Shown here: one piece after another, positions 17,744 to 27,725 of the stretch | How the letters are laid out: every line of letters begins with the position of its first letter | How positions within the stretch are numbered: position 1 is the first letter of the stretch | Source: Bdellovibrio sp. qaytius | GTDB lineage: Bacteria > Bdellovibrionota > Bdellovibrionia > Bdellovibrionales > Bdellovibrionaceae | Assembly (NCBI GenBank): GCA_004011035.1 | Contig: CP025734.1 | Span: 1,944,001-2,008,000 of the forward strand | DNA: 64,000 nt | Direction of reading: 5' to 3' | Translations under genes and position numbers: made by a program | The notes under the pieces: generated by a model | Seen by the model: only the letters and a program-made list of their open reading frames with translations | The model's database searches: none | What the model was told of the DNA's origin: nothing

Positions 17744-18205
17744 TTAAAAGCCGCCCGCAAAATCCACGTTTGTTAAATCGATATTACAATCTGTCACATC
17801 GAGATAAAAGTATTTCTCATCGTACTTATCAGTTTGCGGGTTATAATTTTTTTTGAAACGACGTAAATAACCTTCGCCTGATTCACGATGCCATTTCATC
17901 ATGCCCATACCGGCTTTACCATTACGGTATTTAAGCCATTGAATGCCTTCGTCTGACCAAGGCCAAATGTATGATCTTACAAAATCAATTTGCGATTCTG
18001 ATTGCTCTGTGACGTGTTCGCAAGATTCATTGAAAAATTCAAAACTCATTAAACGATCATCCCCTTTTGTATTCAGGTTTTGATAAACGCTCACGATACC
18101 AGGTTGACCTGATTCTTGGCTCTGATAGCGGCAAGAACCTAAGTACTCATGAGTTGTTGGTGATTGTGAAAAGCATTGAAAAATAAGCGGTAATAAAATA
18201 TTCAT
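17744..18205 (-). CDS. Small secreted protein of unknown function
   Basis: 153 residues. A short hydrophobic N-terminus (MNILLPLIFQCFS) suggests a signal peptide, possibly lipid-modified at the cysteine. The mature protein has four further cysteines, many tyrosines and tryptophans, and is probably beta-rich. Its ATG overlaps the stop of the rhomboid gene by 4 bp, so they form an operon; it might be a substrate or partner of that protease. Confidence 0.6.
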   Translation of the reverse strand: MNILLPLIFQCFSQSPTTHEYLGSCRYQSQESGQPGIVSVYQNLNTKGDDRLMSFEFFNESCEHVTEQSESQIDFVRSYIWPWSDEGIQWLKYRNGKAGMGMMKWHRESGEGYLRRFKKNYNPQTDKYDEKYFYLDVTDCNIDLTNVDFAGGF

Positions 18206-18867
18206 GCATCGAATTCTAGTACTGATTCTTTAACTTCCGCAGCTAAAAAATCTTTTCGATGAAGCGCATAATAAATTAAACCTGTGAGGATTCCCAAACC
18301 GTAACCGATTAAATGGCTGACGTAACTAACATCTTCTTTGTACGCTTCAGGAGCGAAAAGCACTAAGCTTGAGAATAAAACTACGGCAAATCTTTTGCGT
18401 AAACTTGATCTGCGATCAATCAGAAAAAAAAGTGTTAACCACAGTGAACCCATCCAGTTCACTAAACCAGAAATTCCTAAAAGTTCTGTTTGCAGCGGCA
18501 TTGTTTGTAAGGCGATTGCATTAATAGCCCCGCCTATTAAAAACCCTAAACCCGGAAAAAGTGAAAAATTAAAATATCCCGTAAGCAATAAAGAAAACGG
18601 AACAAATAAAAATAAATTTCCGAATAAATGCCCGATGTCTCCGTGGGCAAAAAGAGCCGACCATAATCGCCAATATTGTTTTTGTGAAAAAACTAATTCA
18701 CGCGAAGCCGACAAATTTATAGAAGCCGAACTCCAATCAAATAAACAAAGCCCTAAAATTAAAACCACCAACAAACCCGTGACCATAAAGCTTAGGCTTG
18801 AAACTTTATGGGTGTACCAGTTAGCTATAATGCGCGGACTCTCAAGCCGTTCGGCTGCGTTTTCCAT
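18202..18867 (-). CDS. Rhomboid-family intramembrane serine protease
   Basis: 221 residues with about six hydrophobic segments. Rhomboid signatures: HLFGN (His80, Asn84) in the second helix, catalytic Ser133 in GISG and catalytic His185 in VSHLIGYGLG. It cleaves membrane-anchored substrates within the bilayer. It leads a two-gene operon with a small exported protein. A TTGCCA-16-CATCTT promoter ending 6 nt before the ATG suggests a leaderless mRNA. Confidence 0.85.
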   Translation of the reverse strand: MENAAERLESPRIIANWYTHKVSSLSFMVTGLLVVLILGLCLFDWSSASINLSASRELVFSQKQYWRLWSALFAHGDIGHLFGNLFLFVPFSLLLTGYFNFSLFPGLGFLIGGAINAIALQTMPLQTELLGISGLVNWMGSLWLTLFFLIDRRSSLRKRFAVVLFSSLVLFAPEAYKEDVSYVSHLIGYGLGILTGLIYYALHRKDFLAAEVKESVLEFDA

Positions 18868-18873
18868 ATTACA

Positions 18874-18901
18874 AAGATGGGTCGCCTTACGCTCTTGGCA
18901 A
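18874..18901 (-). promoter_or_regulatory. Promoter of the rhomboid operon, leaderless
   Basis: Minus strand TTGCCA, 16 bp, CATCTT, 6 nt, ATG at 18867. The -35 matches in 5 of 6 positions; the -10 is weak. Confidence 0.4.
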
Positions 18902-18969
18902 GGCTTGTGACTTACATTATTTACCGGGCCAAGGCTTGACTAAATGGGCTTTCACAGGCCCCATAAGTT

Positions 18970-20436
18970 ATGAGAGATTTTTATCAAAACGGACCAGAAC
19001 TTTCGAATACATTTACCTCTGACAATTACTTAAAATCATTTTTTGAAAAAAATGTTCCTAAAGATTATCATAAAACTATTTTTGAACATTTAACTCATGT
19101 AGGTCACTTAGCTTCTAGCACTTGGCTTGACTGGGCGGCCGATGCCGAAAGCCACCCGCCAAAACACGTGCCTTATTCACCTTGGGGTAAACGCATTGAC
19201 TTGATTGAAACTTCTGAAGGCTGGAAAAATCTAGAAAAAGCCGCAGCCACTGAAGGCATTGTTGCCACCGCATTTGAACGCAAACAAAAAGAATTTTCTC
19301 GCTATTATCAAATGGCTTTACTTTATCTTTACTCGCCATCAAGTGCGTTTTACTCGTGCCCGTTAGCAATGACCGACGGAGCTGCGCGGGCTTTAGAGAT
19401 TTACGGCGAACCAGATTTAAAAGCTCATGCTTTTAAAAATTTAATTTCGCGTGATCCAAAAACTTTTTGGACTTCTGGCCAATGGATGACTGAACGTACG
19501 GGTGGGTCTGACGTAAGCATGACAAGCACCGTCGCCACAAAATCAGATGCGAAACACTATACTTTATCTGGAACAAAATGGTTCACATCAGCTACGACTT
19601 CACAAATGACTTTAACTTTAGCCAGACCTGAAGGCGCGGCTGAGGGCAATAAAGGTCTGTCGCTATTTTACTTAGAATTGCGCGATCAAAAAAATCAATT
19701 AAACAATATCGAAGTGCACAGACTTAAAGATAAACTAGGAACAAAAGCACTTCCAACTGCAGAACTTACTTTACACAACACGCCGGCTCGTCTTATCGGT
19801 GCCGAAGGTGATGGGGTTAAAAAAATCGCCAGTGTTTTAAATATCACGCGTGTTTATAACTCGATTTGTGCTTTAGGGCATTCACGCAGAGCTTTAGATT
19901 TAGCTTGGGATTACGCTAAAAAGCGCAAAGCCTTTGGCGCTAACATTATTGATCACCCGTTACATAAACTCACATTACAACGTTTAGAAGATGATTTTAA
20001 AAAATGTTTTGATTTAACATTTTTTGTGGTTGGCTTATTAGGTAAAGAAGAATGCGGCGCAGCCACTGAGCTTGATAAAAAATTATTACGCGCGCTGACG
20101 CCAATTCTTAAACTCTACACAGCTAAAAAATCTATTGTGATTTCAAGCGAAGTTTTAGAATCATTTGGGGGCGCTGGATACATCGAAGACACCGGGCTTC
20201 CGCGTTTATTACGCGACGCCCAAGTGTTCGCAATTTGGGAAGGCACAACTAACGTTTTGGCGATGGATTTCTTACGCGTTTGCGAAAAAGAAGATGGCGT
20301 TGCAGCACTGGGTGAATTTTTAAAGAAAAAAGGTTCAACTAAAATCGGACTTTTGATGGATCCTAAATGGAAAGACACTGCCAATGCACGTGACTTAGTT
20401 TTCTTAGTCGCAGAATTAGTCGCCGAAGTTTTATAA
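18970..20436 (+). CDS. Acyl-CoA dehydrogenase family flavoprotein (AidB-like)
   Basis: 488 residues, longer than the usual 380-400 of acyl-CoA dehydrogenases and closer to the AidB subgroup. Motifs: [24 protein letters not shown] (flavin-binding, AidB-type), the [18 protein letters not shown] helix, and the C-terminal [20 protein letters not shown] and [12 protein letters not shown] blocks. AidB-type proteins take part in the alkylation response in E. coli, while others dehydrogenate branched acyl-CoA; sequence alone does not choose. No clear ribosome site. Confidence 0.85.
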   Translation: MRDFYQNGPELSNTFTSDNYLKSFFEKNVPKDYHKTIFEHLTHVGHLASSTWLDWAADAESHPPKHVPYSPWGKRIDLIETSEGWKNLEKAAATEGIVATAFERKQKEFSRYYQMALLYLYSPSSAFYSCPLAMTDGAARALEIYGEPDLKAHAFKNLISRDPKTFWTSGQWMTERTGGSDVSMTSTVATKSDAKHYTLSGTKWFTSATTSQMTLTLARPEGAAEGNKGLSLFYLELRDQKNQLNNIEVHRLKDKLGTKALPTAELTLHNTPARLIGAEGDGVKKIASVLNITRVYNSICALGHSRRALDLAWDYAKKRKAFGANIIDHPLHKLTLQRLEDDFKKCFDLTFFVVGLLGKEECGAATELDKKLLRALTPILKLYTAKKSIVISSEVLESFGGAGYIEDTGLPRLLRDAQVFAIWEGTTNVLAMDFLRVCEKEDGVAALGEFLKKKGSTKIGLLMDPKWKDTANARDLVFLVAELVAEVL

Positions 20437-20524
20437 TTTAGCTCGTATTTAACAGTAATTTGACTCTACGCTGTTAAAATTAAAACAAATTACCGACTGA
20501 GTAACCACAATCTAAGACGGTAAT

Positions 20525-20552
20525 TTGACATTATAGCATTTGCGCCTATAGT
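20525..20552 (+). promoter_or_regulatory. Promoter of the first hybrid kinase gene
   Basis: Perfect TTGACA, 16 bp, TATAGT, then 9 nt to the ATG at 20562. Transcription would start within about 3 nt of the ATG; no Shine-Dalgarno sequence is present. Confidence 0.65.
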
Positions 20553-20561
20553 GCGACTCGA

Positions 20562-22613
20562 ATGCAAATGAAAGATATCGAATTTTTCAAACAAGCTCTC
20601 GAAGCCACTCACACAGGGGTTTGGGAGTGGAACATCCAAAAGAACACTCTTGTTTGGACGGATGCTGTACGTGAAATTTTTGATCTGCCACACGATACCA
20701 AAATCACAATGGATGTCTTTCAAAGTCTTATCCATCCTGACGATCGTGAAATGGTTCACCAAGCAATTAAAGAAGCTATGAACCCTGGCTTCACAGGTAA
20801 GTACCATGTGCGTCACAGAACCATTAATAAAACAAACCAACAGATTCACTGGATTGAAGGCTTCGGAAAAGTTTATTTCGATAAAAACGGCGCGCCTTCA
20901 TTATTTACGGGCACAGTAAAAGATATTACTGAAAGTAAAAATTTTGAAATTGAAAAAGCAGAATTACTTCAACGCGAACAAAAAGCACGTGAAGAAGTGC
21001 AAAACGAAAAAGAAAAACTTGAAAAGCTATTTTTAAAATCTCCGATACCGATCGCTGTTTTACAAGGGCCACAGTTTAAATTTGTTTTAGCTAACGAACC
21101 TTACCGCAAAATGGTGGCCATGGATCGCGACCTCAAAGGCTTAACAATTGAAGAGGTTTTTCCTGTCAAAGATGAAAGAGCCTGGGCCGTCTTACAAGAT
21201 GTGCTTATCACTGGAAAAAGATTTACCGCGACAGGAGATAAAATCGTCACTGACTGGTACAGAAATGGCCAAGTCGTTGAAAAATACTTTGATGTTATTT
21301 TTGAACAGTTTCCTGGTGATTCAATCGAAACAACACTTGTTATGATCATGGCTGTGGATGTCACCGAACAGGTCACACATCGTAAGCGCAGCGAAAAAAA
21401 TGAAAAAGAATTACTTCAAGCCAAAGCTTACGCCGAAGAAGCGAGTATTGCTAAAAGTCGCTTCTTAGCAAATATGAGTCACGAAATTCGCACTCCGCTT
21501 GGCATCATTATGGGCTTTGCTGATTTAGCCTTAGAGCAGCCTCATTCACCCGAAGCTGTGCGAAATTATCTTTTAGGTATTCAACGAAATGGTCAAATGC
21601 TGAACCGCTTGATTGGTGAAATTTTAGATTTATCAAAAATTGAAGCGCGCAGGTTAGAGCTTGAAATCGTGAGCGTTTCGTTAAATGAATTGCTTGAAGA
21701 AGCTGTTTCATCATTGCAGGTCAGCGCTAAAGATAAAGGGATTTCACTTTTTCTCAAATTAGATTCTAACTTACCAGATATTATTGAAACTGACCCAACC
21801 CGCTTACGTCAGATTTTAAATAACCTGATTGGCAACGCCGTTAAATTTACTGATCAAGGGCATGTGACTGTAACTGCTAAATGGCTTGAAACAGGTTATC
21901 TGCAAATTCATGTTGAAGATACCGGCATTGGTATTACACCTGAACAAAAAACAAAACTTTTTAAAGCCTTCGCACAAGCTGACACAAGCACTACCCGCAG
22001 ATTCGGTGGCACGGGCTTAGGTTTAATTTTAGCTAAAGAACTTTCACAAGCCTTAGGTGGCGACTTAACATTATTTGATAGCGCCTTACAAATTGGAAGT
22101 GTGTTTACTTGCACGATCAAACCTCAGTCTGCAGTTTGGGATGCTCAACGTTTACAAAAGCCCTCTGTGAATTTAAAGAAACTACAATCGAATGTGACTT
22201 TAGATAAAGCAAAAATTCTTGTGATCGATGATTCAGAAGACAATCGTTTTTTAATCACCAGCATTTTACATACAATGGGTGCCGAAACTTCAGAGGCTGA
22301 CAATGGCGAAACCGGCGCACAAATGGCCTTAGCCAACGACTTTGATGTGATTCTAATGGATTTACAGATGCCCGTTATGGATGGTCGTGAAGCTACGGCT
22401 AAACTGCGCAGCCAAGGCCTTAAGACTCCTATTATTGCTTTAACTGCGCATGTTCTTAAAGATGAAAAAAACAAAGCCCTGCAAGAGGGCTTTACCGAGT
22501 ATTTAACTAAACCGATTAACCGCGAAACGCTGGTTACAACAATCGATAAGTTTAGAAATCAATCCAAACTACAAAATACGGATCAATACGATCATCGACA
22601 TAAGCAGGATTAA
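20562..22613 (+). CDS. Hybrid sensor histidine kinase (PAS-PAS-HisKA-HATPase-REC)
   Basis: 683 residues without membrane segments, so a cytosolic sensor. Order: PAS with PAC (about 5-125, GVWEWNIQKNTLVWTD), short coiled coil, second PAS (about 150-270), dimerisation domain with phospho-His307 (MSHEIRTP), ATPase domain ([26 protein letters not shown]) and a C-terminal receiver with Asp600 (ILMDLQMP) and Lys in YLTKP. The final 62 bp overlap the 3' end of the convergent barrel-protein gene. Confidence 0.93.
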   Translation: MQMKDIEFFKQALEATHTGVWEWNIQKNTLVWTDAVREIFDLPHDTKITMDVFQSLIHPDDREMVHQAIKEAMNPGFTGKYHVRHRTINKTNQQIHWIEGFGKVYFDKNGAPSLFTGTVKDITESKNFEIEKAELLQREQKAREEVQNEKEKLEKLFLKSPIPIAVLQGPQFKFVLANEPYRKMVAMDRDLKGLTIEEVFPVKDERAWAVLQDVLITGKRFTATGDKIVTDWYRNGQVVEKYFDVIFEQFPGDSIETTLVMIMAVDVTEQVTHRKRSEKNEKELLQAKAYAEEASIAKSRFLANMSHEIRTPLGIIMGFADLALEQPHSPEAVRNYLLGIQRNGQMLNRLIGEILDLSKIEARRLELEIVSVSLNELLEEAVSSLQVSAKDKGISLFLKLDSNLPDIIETDPTRLRQILNNLIGNAVKFTDQGHVTVTAKWLETGYLQIHVEDTGIGITPEQKTKLFKAFAQADTSTTRRFGGTGLGLILAKELSQALGGDLTLFDSALQIGSVFTCTIKPQSAVWDAQRLQKPSVNLKKLQSNVTLDKAKILVIDDSEDNRFLITSILHTMGAETSEADNGETGAQMALANDFDVILMDLQMPVMDGREATAKLRSQGLKTPIIALTAHVLKDEKNKALQEGFTEYLTKPINRETLVTTIDKFRNQSKLQNTDQYDHRHKQD

Positions 22614-23070
22614 TATCTACGTCGTTGAGCTTTGTGTATTTAAAAGTTTTTTTACTAAATTGTGGTGCAATAGAAATTTTATCCAATTGAAAGCGATAAC
22701 CCAAATCGATTTGTGTTCCGGTACCTTTATAGCCACCCGTCAGTGATGGATTGATAAAGTAAGTCGCTAAAATAAAAAAACCTTGTGATTTACTTTTCAT
22801 GTAACCAATTGTTGGTCCGATTCCTGTGCGATTTAAACTTTGAGTTGCCGTTTCGTCTTTTTCAGAACCGTACATTCCACCTAAAGTAAAACCATTACCA
22901 AATAAGTGACCCGCGCCAAAGTCGATCAATGTACGAGAGGTTTCTGTAGCTGATCCTTCAATACCTATTTTTTCAGTTAAATACATAATACCGATACGAG
23001 AATATCCACCGGCAAATACGTTAATTGGTAAAAAAAGCAAAACGATTGTAAGTAAATTTTTAAATGACAT
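22552..23070 (-). CDS. Small outer-membrane beta-barrel protein
   Basis: 172 residues with a signal peptide (LLFLPINVFAGG) and alternating amphipathic strands. The C-terminus ends in aromatic residues (YFVVWIDF), as expected for a barrel recognised by the BAM machinery. At this size about eight strands are likely (OmpW/OmpX-like dimensions). It sits between two hybrid kinases and overlaps the first by 62 bp. Its role (adhesion, permeability or other) is unknown. Confidence 0.72.
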   Translation of the reverse strand: MSFKNLLTIVLLFLPINVFAGGYSRIGIMYLTEKIGIEGSATETSRTLIDFGAGHLFGNGFTLGGMYGSEKDETATQSLNRTGIGPTIGYMKSKSQGFFILATYFINPSLTGGYKGTGTQIDLGYRFQLDKISIAPQFSKKTFKYTKLNDVDINPAYVDDRIDPYFVVWIDF

Positions 23071-23239
23071 CTAAAAATTGTAAGCAATTTCATCTAATAA
23101 ACAAGCTGTAAATAGCTCATCGCGTTTAGACTAAAATAGCTAATTAAATTAGCAGAAAAGGTTTTGGTGTGTAGATATATACATATCAGAGACCCCTGCC
23201 GTGCATTTATCTTCATAAATCATTATTATGTACTGACGT

Positions 23240-25171
23240 ATGCAAGACACAAAAACCATACAACTCAATCAGTTTATTGAACAAAGTCCATATCCTGTTG
23301 TTATGGTTGATGCTGATTTAAATTATCTGCATTTTAGTGATGTGTGGTCAAAGTTGGCCGGAAAAAATCGCGAAGATCTTGTTTCAAAAAATCATTTTCA
23401 AATTTTTCCTGATAGTCAAAAACATAAAGATCTTTTTGATCGCGCCTTAAAAGGCGAAACCATTCATCACGCCAGCGAAAAATTTACGATCCAAACTAAA
23501 GAGTCATGGATTCGCAGTGATATGCACCCCTGGTTTGACCAGCAAGGCATTATTCGTGGTTTAGTAATTTACTATAAAGATATCACTGCACAAAAAGAAC
23601 AAGATGATATTTTACGTAGCAACGAAGAACGTTATGCCGCTATTTTCGAAAATTCTCCCCTGCCGATTGCCTTTGTATCTTGGCCCGAAGTTAAATTTAT
23701 CACTGTCAATGCAGCTTGGTTAAAACTTTTTGAGTTTACTTCAAAAGAAGAAGTCATTGGCAAAACTAGTCTTGAAGTAGGCATTCAGCATGACCTACCA
23801 GCGCGCGAAAAAGCCGTGCGTACATTTTCTGAAGTAGGCACTGTTTCAAATCTTGAAGTCATGGCCCTGACTAAATCAGGTAAAGAACTCACTCTTAACA
23901 CAAATATTTCAACGGTTAATCTAGGTGGTAAGAAATATATTCTTTCAACTCAAGTCGATATCACTGATCGTAAAAAAGCAGAACAAGAACGTAAGGAATT
24001 AGAGATTCGCGAAAAATCAGCTCTCGAAGCTTCGCGCTTAAAATCAGAATTTTTAGCAAACATGAGTCATGAAATTAGAACACCCATCAATGGCGTTGTT
24101 GGCATGACCGGCCTCTTGCTTGATACAGCATTGAATCCTGAACAAAAAAACTATGCAGAAACTGTTAGAAGATCTGCCGATGCCCTTTTAGCTTTGATTA
24201 ACGACATTTTAGATTTTTCTAAAGTTGAAGCCGATAAAATCGAACTTGAGACTGTTGATTTTGATCTACATCATTTAATTAACGATACCTATCAAACAGT
24301 TTTATTTGCGGCGCAGAAAAAACAATTATCAGTCAATGTATCTGGCAACACTCATTGGAAAAATAATTTTCAAGGAGATCCTGGCCGCTTACGCCAGGTT
24401 TTAAGTAATTTGCTCAACAATAGCATTAAGTTCACGTCACAAGGGCAAATCTCATTATTAATTCACGAATCAAATTCAAATGAAACTTCCTCAAAACTTC
24501 GTTTTGAAATTACAGACACTGGTATCGGAATTTCTAAAGAAGCCCTAGCTTTAATGTTTAAACCTTTTTCTCAAGCCGACTCGACAATCACCCGCCGCTT
24601 TGGTGGTACGGGGTTAGGCTTATCAATTTGTAAAAGATTAGTTGAACTTATGGGCGGCGAAATTGGCGTAACCAGTGAGGCTGGCCTTGGCTCAACATTT
24701 TGGTTTACTTTAGAATTTAAAAAAGGATCTTTAATTACCGATGCCAGTGACCCACTGGTTATCGAGCGTCGCAAAAAAGTGCGCGAAAACGGTTTACGCG
24801 TTCTTGTGGCGGAAGACAATGTGGTGAACCAAGTGGTCACCCTTAAACAACTTGAAAAACTAGGTTATAAATCAGAGGCCGTAGCCAATGGTAAAGAAGC
24901 TATCGAAGCCTTAAATAGTATACGCTATGACTTAGTCATGATGGATTGCCATATGCCTGATGTTGATGGTTATGAGGCCACCAGAATCATTCGTAATAAT
25001 CAAAGCAGTTATCAAAATATTCCGATTATTGCCCTGACTGCGAATGCAATCGTTGGCGACCGCGAAAAATGCATTGCAGTTGGTATGAATGATTACTTAG
25101 CAAAACCTGTACGCATAGAAGATCTAGAAAAAATTCTAGCTAAATGGTCGGCAACAATTTCTAAAAAATAA
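23240..25171 (+). CDS. Hybrid sensor histidine kinase (PAS-PAS-HisKA-HATPase-REC)
   Basis: 643 residues, soluble. Two PAS domains (about 10-115 and 130-245) lead to a dimerisation domain with phospho-His277 (MSHEIRTP), an ATPase domain ([27 protein letters not shown]) and a receiver with Asp569 (VMMDCHMP). It shares architecture with the kinase 2.7 kb upstream, so they may be ancient paralogues. No DNA-binding partner is adjacent; output is likely by phosphotransfer elsewhere. No clear ribosome site. Confidence 0.93.
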   Translation: MQDTKTIQLNQFIEQSPYPVVMVDADLNYLHFSDVWSKLAGKNREDLVSKNHFQIFPDSQKHKDLFDRALKGETIHHASEKFTIQTKESWIRSDMHPWFDQQGIIRGLVIYYKDITAQKEQDDILRSNEERYAAIFENSPLPIAFVSWPEVKFITVNAAWLKLFEFTSKEEVIGKTSLEVGIQHDLPAREKAVRTFSEVGTVSNLEVMALTKSGKELTLNTNISTVNLGGKKYILSTQVDITDRKKAEQERKELEIREKSALEASRLKSEFLANMSHEIRTPINGVVGMTGLLLDTALNPEQKNYAETVRRSADALLALINDILDFSKVEADKIELETVDFDLHHLINDTYQTVLFAAQKKQLSVNVSGNTHWKNNFQGDPGRLRQVLSNLLNNSIKFTSQGQISLLIHESNSNETSSKLRFEITDTGIGISKEALALMFKPFSQADSTITRRFGGTGLGLSICKRLVELMGGEIGVTSEAGLGSTFWFTLEFKKGSLITDASDPLVIERRKKVRENGLRVLVAEDNVVNQVVTLKQLEKLGYKSEAVANGKEAIEALNSIRYDLVMMDCHMPDVDGYEATRIIRNNQSSYQNIPIIALTANAIVGDREKCIAVGMNDYLAKPVRIEDLEKILAKWSATISKK

Positions 25172-25173
25172 AT

Positions 25174-26730
25174 TTAGATATATCGTCCTGGCGCAATCAC
25201 GCCTTGCGGATCTAGAGCTTGTTTTATTTTTCGCACAACTGTATTTAATGAATTGAGTTTTTCATTTCTTTCAGCCTGCTGATCAATGTTGATTCGGTAT
25301 GGATAAAAGCCGCGACTCGAAAAAACTTTATTCATTGCATTTATGAAAGCATGTGCGTTTTTAGTTTCTACTTCACTTCGACGATCAAAATGTACACTGA
25401 TGACGGCCTCAAGAACGCGGTCATTAATCATATTTTGAGTCATGGCATACTGAACATTATAGAATAGCGAACATTCTTGAGTTAATTTATAAAAACTTTC
25501 AGCACTTTCACCTGATAATGGCGCCAGTGGTGTACAAAGTAAAAATCCTTGCGCGTTCTGATCAACAATTTTATTTGTGTTATCTAATAAAAAGCGAATA
25601 CCCGCATCTGAGGGTTTACCCTGATGAAAACCACGTAATTGCTCTGAGGCTTTAATCACAAATTGTTGTTCTTTACTGGCTAATACTTTTAAGAAAACAT
25701 TTTCAATGTTCTTTTTCCAATTAGGTTGATCAAAATCATGTGTATAGATCTTTCCTAATTTTGAAACACGTTTTTTTAATTCGCGAATTTTATATTTTAC
25801 GATTTCTTTTGAACCTGAAACGGATGTTGTGAGAACCCAGTCTGCATTGACAACTTTTTCAATCATGGTGCGGGCTTTACCTAGATCAATACCCACGTCG
25901 TCCATAACTAATGGCGCAAGTGTGGACAACATTCTCTCGCGATCTGCTAAGTGCGGAATGCCATGAATGACAACCTGTTTTTTAAGTTCAGCAATTTCAT
26001 CAACAAAAACTTTTAGGTTCTTTTGTGAAATCGATACACTCACCGCTACAAGTTTTTCGGGGCGCAGTGAAAGTTGTAATTCGCCCTCTGTCACGATACC
26101 TAAATTAGATTGAAAGAACAGACCATCTAACGATGGCCCAAGGCCATAAGAGTACAACCCTGCTAAAACTGGGTTTTCGTAATCGCCAAAGCCTGTGCGT
26201 AAGGTTGATCCATCAGCTAGTACAACTTCGATACCCGCCAATTGCTGCACACGCAGACTGCCATAGGCGATTCCGCGCTCAAGAGCATTCCCTAATACAC
26301 TGGTCTGTTTTCCTGAACCTGTGACATCTAAAAAATAACGACTTTTTCTTTTTTCAAGTTCATGCGCCAACTGGATTTGAGTTACGCCTGGTTCGATAGT
26401 CGCAACACCATGGGCTTCATTAATGGCAATGATGGTATTTAAGTTTGATAAATCTAAAAGTATCGCGCCATCATTGACCGGGAGCTTTGAACCATAACCC
26501 CAATTACACCCGCGAGAAAACGGATACAGTGAAATTTTAAATTCAGCGGCAAGGGTGACGATTTTTTCTACGTTATTTTTTTTAAAAACTTTTACTATGG
26601 CAGAAGCTTGGCGATCAAAACCCCCTACGTTTTCTAAACTCTCAGCTAAGCTTGCAGGATTCAGTTCAATTTCACCCAATTCACGACGCACAAATTCGCT
26701 GGCAAAAAGTAAAACGTTGTCATTAGACAT
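25174..26730 (-). CDS. FAD-linked oxidase of the vanillyl-alcohol oxidase / p-cresol methylhydroxylase type
   Basis: 518 residues. The N-terminal FAD-binding domain carries SRGCNWGYGS (about 72-81), LDLSNLNTIIAIN and GVATIEPGVTQIQLA. The C-terminal half has the substrate domain and ends LDPQGVIAPGRYI, as in VAO/4-cresol dehydrogenases. These enzymes oxidise para-substituted phenols through a quinone methide. The start overlaps the end of the FeeM-like gene by 8 bp, so both are translated from one mRNA. An attractive but unproven substrate is the tyrosyl group of an N-acyl-tyrosine. Confidence 0.82.
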   Translation of the reverse strand: MSNDNVLLFASEFVRRELGEIELNPASLAESLENVGGFDRQASAIVKVFKKNNVEKIVTLAAEFKISLYPFSRGCNWGYGSKLPVNDGAILLDLSNLNTIIAINEAHGVATIEPGVTQIQLAHELEKRKSRYFLDVTGSGKQTSVLGNALERGIAYGSLRVQQLAGIEVVLADGSTLRTGFGDYENPVLAGLYSYGLGPSLDGLFFQSNLGIVTEGELQLSLRPEKLVAVSVSISQKNLKVFVDEIAELKKQVVIHGIPHLADRERMLSTLAPLVMDDVGIDLGKARTMIEKVVNADWVLTTSVSGSKEIVKYKIRELKKRVSKLGKIYTHDFDQPNWKKNIENVFLKVLASKEQQFVIKASEQLRGFHQGKPSDAGIRFLLDNTNKIVDQNAQGFLLCTPLAPLSGESAESFYKLTQECSLFYNVQYAMTQNMINDRVLEAVISVHFDRRSEVETKNAHAFINAMNKVFSSRGFYPYRINIDQQAERNEKLNSLNTVVRKIKQALDPQGVIAPGRYI

Positions 26731-27649
26731 GCAAAGCCTCGCCGATTAATCTTTGACTGATAGGCCAGGGTGAATATAAATCTTTGATCACTTTTTTTTG
26801 TTCAAGTGTGAGTGTCGCAATCGCTTCTTTCGCCATCGATAAAATTTGAATAAACTCTGAAGGCTGTCTTTGAGGTAAATAACGATCAAGCTCTTTAGCG
26901 TTCGGTAAAATAAATTGGGGTGGCGGCGGAAGCTTAAAGAATTCGAACATATTTAATTTTGAAGGTTTTTTTGCATAAGTTTTTTCATAAGATGCATCCG
27001 CATTATCAAAACTAAACATCATAGGCACAACCGGAGCCCCGTTTGCAAAATCATACTTTGTGATTGAAAGTTTCGGTATTTTGTTAAAAAGTAAAATGGC
27101 TTCATAAAGCGGAACCATTTTAGGATTCACACCGATCACTTCTGTGTTGGCTTGAAGTACTCCCACATTACAGTGGTACATATATTTTAATAGATTATAT
27201 AAAATTTCGCCCTGTTGGCCACGCACTTTAGGATCAACTGCCAAGGCTGAAACTTCAATAACGCGACCTTTACCATCTAACAAAGAATTTAAGGTAAAAG
27301 AACTTTCTAGCGGCAAACCAAAGCGTGTGCGCGGCACCACAGAAATTGTAGCCAGCACTTGATTATCACGTTTCGCGACGATAACAACGGTTTCAGGTAA
27401 CAAGTGATAAGGTGTAAGCCTTAAACCATTTGAGTTTTTTTCGGCATAGCCTTCACGTTCAAAGTTCTGCTGAACTAATTTAAGAGCTGCTAATAAATCA
27501 TGAGCATTCGAGGCAATTTCAAAAGTGAGTTTTGAATTCGACTTCGGAAAAGCCAAATCCAATGACTGACGAATCCACCAGTAAGAGATAAATTTAGGTA
27601 AGATCGACAGTATTATATAACGTAAACGTTTTCGTGCAGTCTTGCTCAT
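26723..27649 (-). CDS. FeeM-like N-acyl amino acid synthase (GNAT fold)
   Basis: 308 residues. A basic N-terminus is followed by a GNAT-like core, with VVIVAKRDNQVLATISVVPR, then VIEVSALAVDPKVRGQQGEILYN in the acyl-carrier binding region and MVPLYEAILLF. This arrangement matches the FeeM N-acyl amino acid synthase family, which joins a fatty acyl group from acyl-ACP to an amino acid (tyrosine in FeeM). The C-terminal 90 residues are proline-rich then helical and unassigned. First gene of a two-gene operon with the FAD oxidase, opposite a divergent regulator. Confidence 0.7.
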   Translation of the reverse strand: MSKTARKRLRYIILSILPKFISYWWIRQSLDLAFPKSNSKLTFEIASNAHDLLAALKLVQQNFEREGYAEKNSNGLRLTPYHLLPETVVIVAKRDNQVLATISVVPRTRFGLPLESSFTLNSLLDGKGRVIEVSALAVDPKVRGQQGEILYNLLKYMYHCNVGVLQANTEVIGVNPKMVPLYEAILLFNKIPKLSITKYDFANGAPVVPMMFSFDNADASYEKTYAKKPSKLNMFEFFKLPPPPQFILPNAKELDRYLPQRQPSEFIQILSMAKEAIATLTLEQKKVIKDLYSPWPISQRLIGEALHV

Positions 27650-27655
27650 GAATAA

Positions 27656-27684
27656 CTTTTAGGGTTTAACCAGTTTGATGTAAA
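27656..27684 (-). promoter_or_regulatory. Promoter of the FeeM-like/FAD oxidase operon, leaderless
   Basis: Minus strand TTTACA, 17 bp, TAAAAG, 6 nt, ATG at 27649. It lies in the 76 bp region shared with the divergent HTH regulator, so both could be controlled from one operator. Confidence 0.55.
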
Positions 27685-27689
27685 TGCCA

Positions 27690-27718
27690 TTGCCTAAAGG
27701 CCCCTATATGGGTACTTT
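27690..27718 (+). promoter_or_regulatory. Promoter of the HTH regulator gene
   Basis: TTGCCT, 17 bp, TACTTT, 7 nt, ATG at 27726. The boxes are weak but the spacing agrees with other leaderless starts. It favours ATG 27726 over the in-frame ATGs at 27684 and 27708. Confidence 0.4.
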
Positions 27719-27725
27719 TAATCCT

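Noticed and set aside
18936-18967. Leaderless promoter before the AidB-like gene
   Set aside because: TTGACT is present at 18936 but no -10 box occurs at a workable spacing before the ATG at 18970.
22552-22613. Sequencing error extending the kinase into the barrel gene
   Set aside because: Both frames end in family-appropriate C-termini and no frameshift is needed, so a true overlap is more likely.
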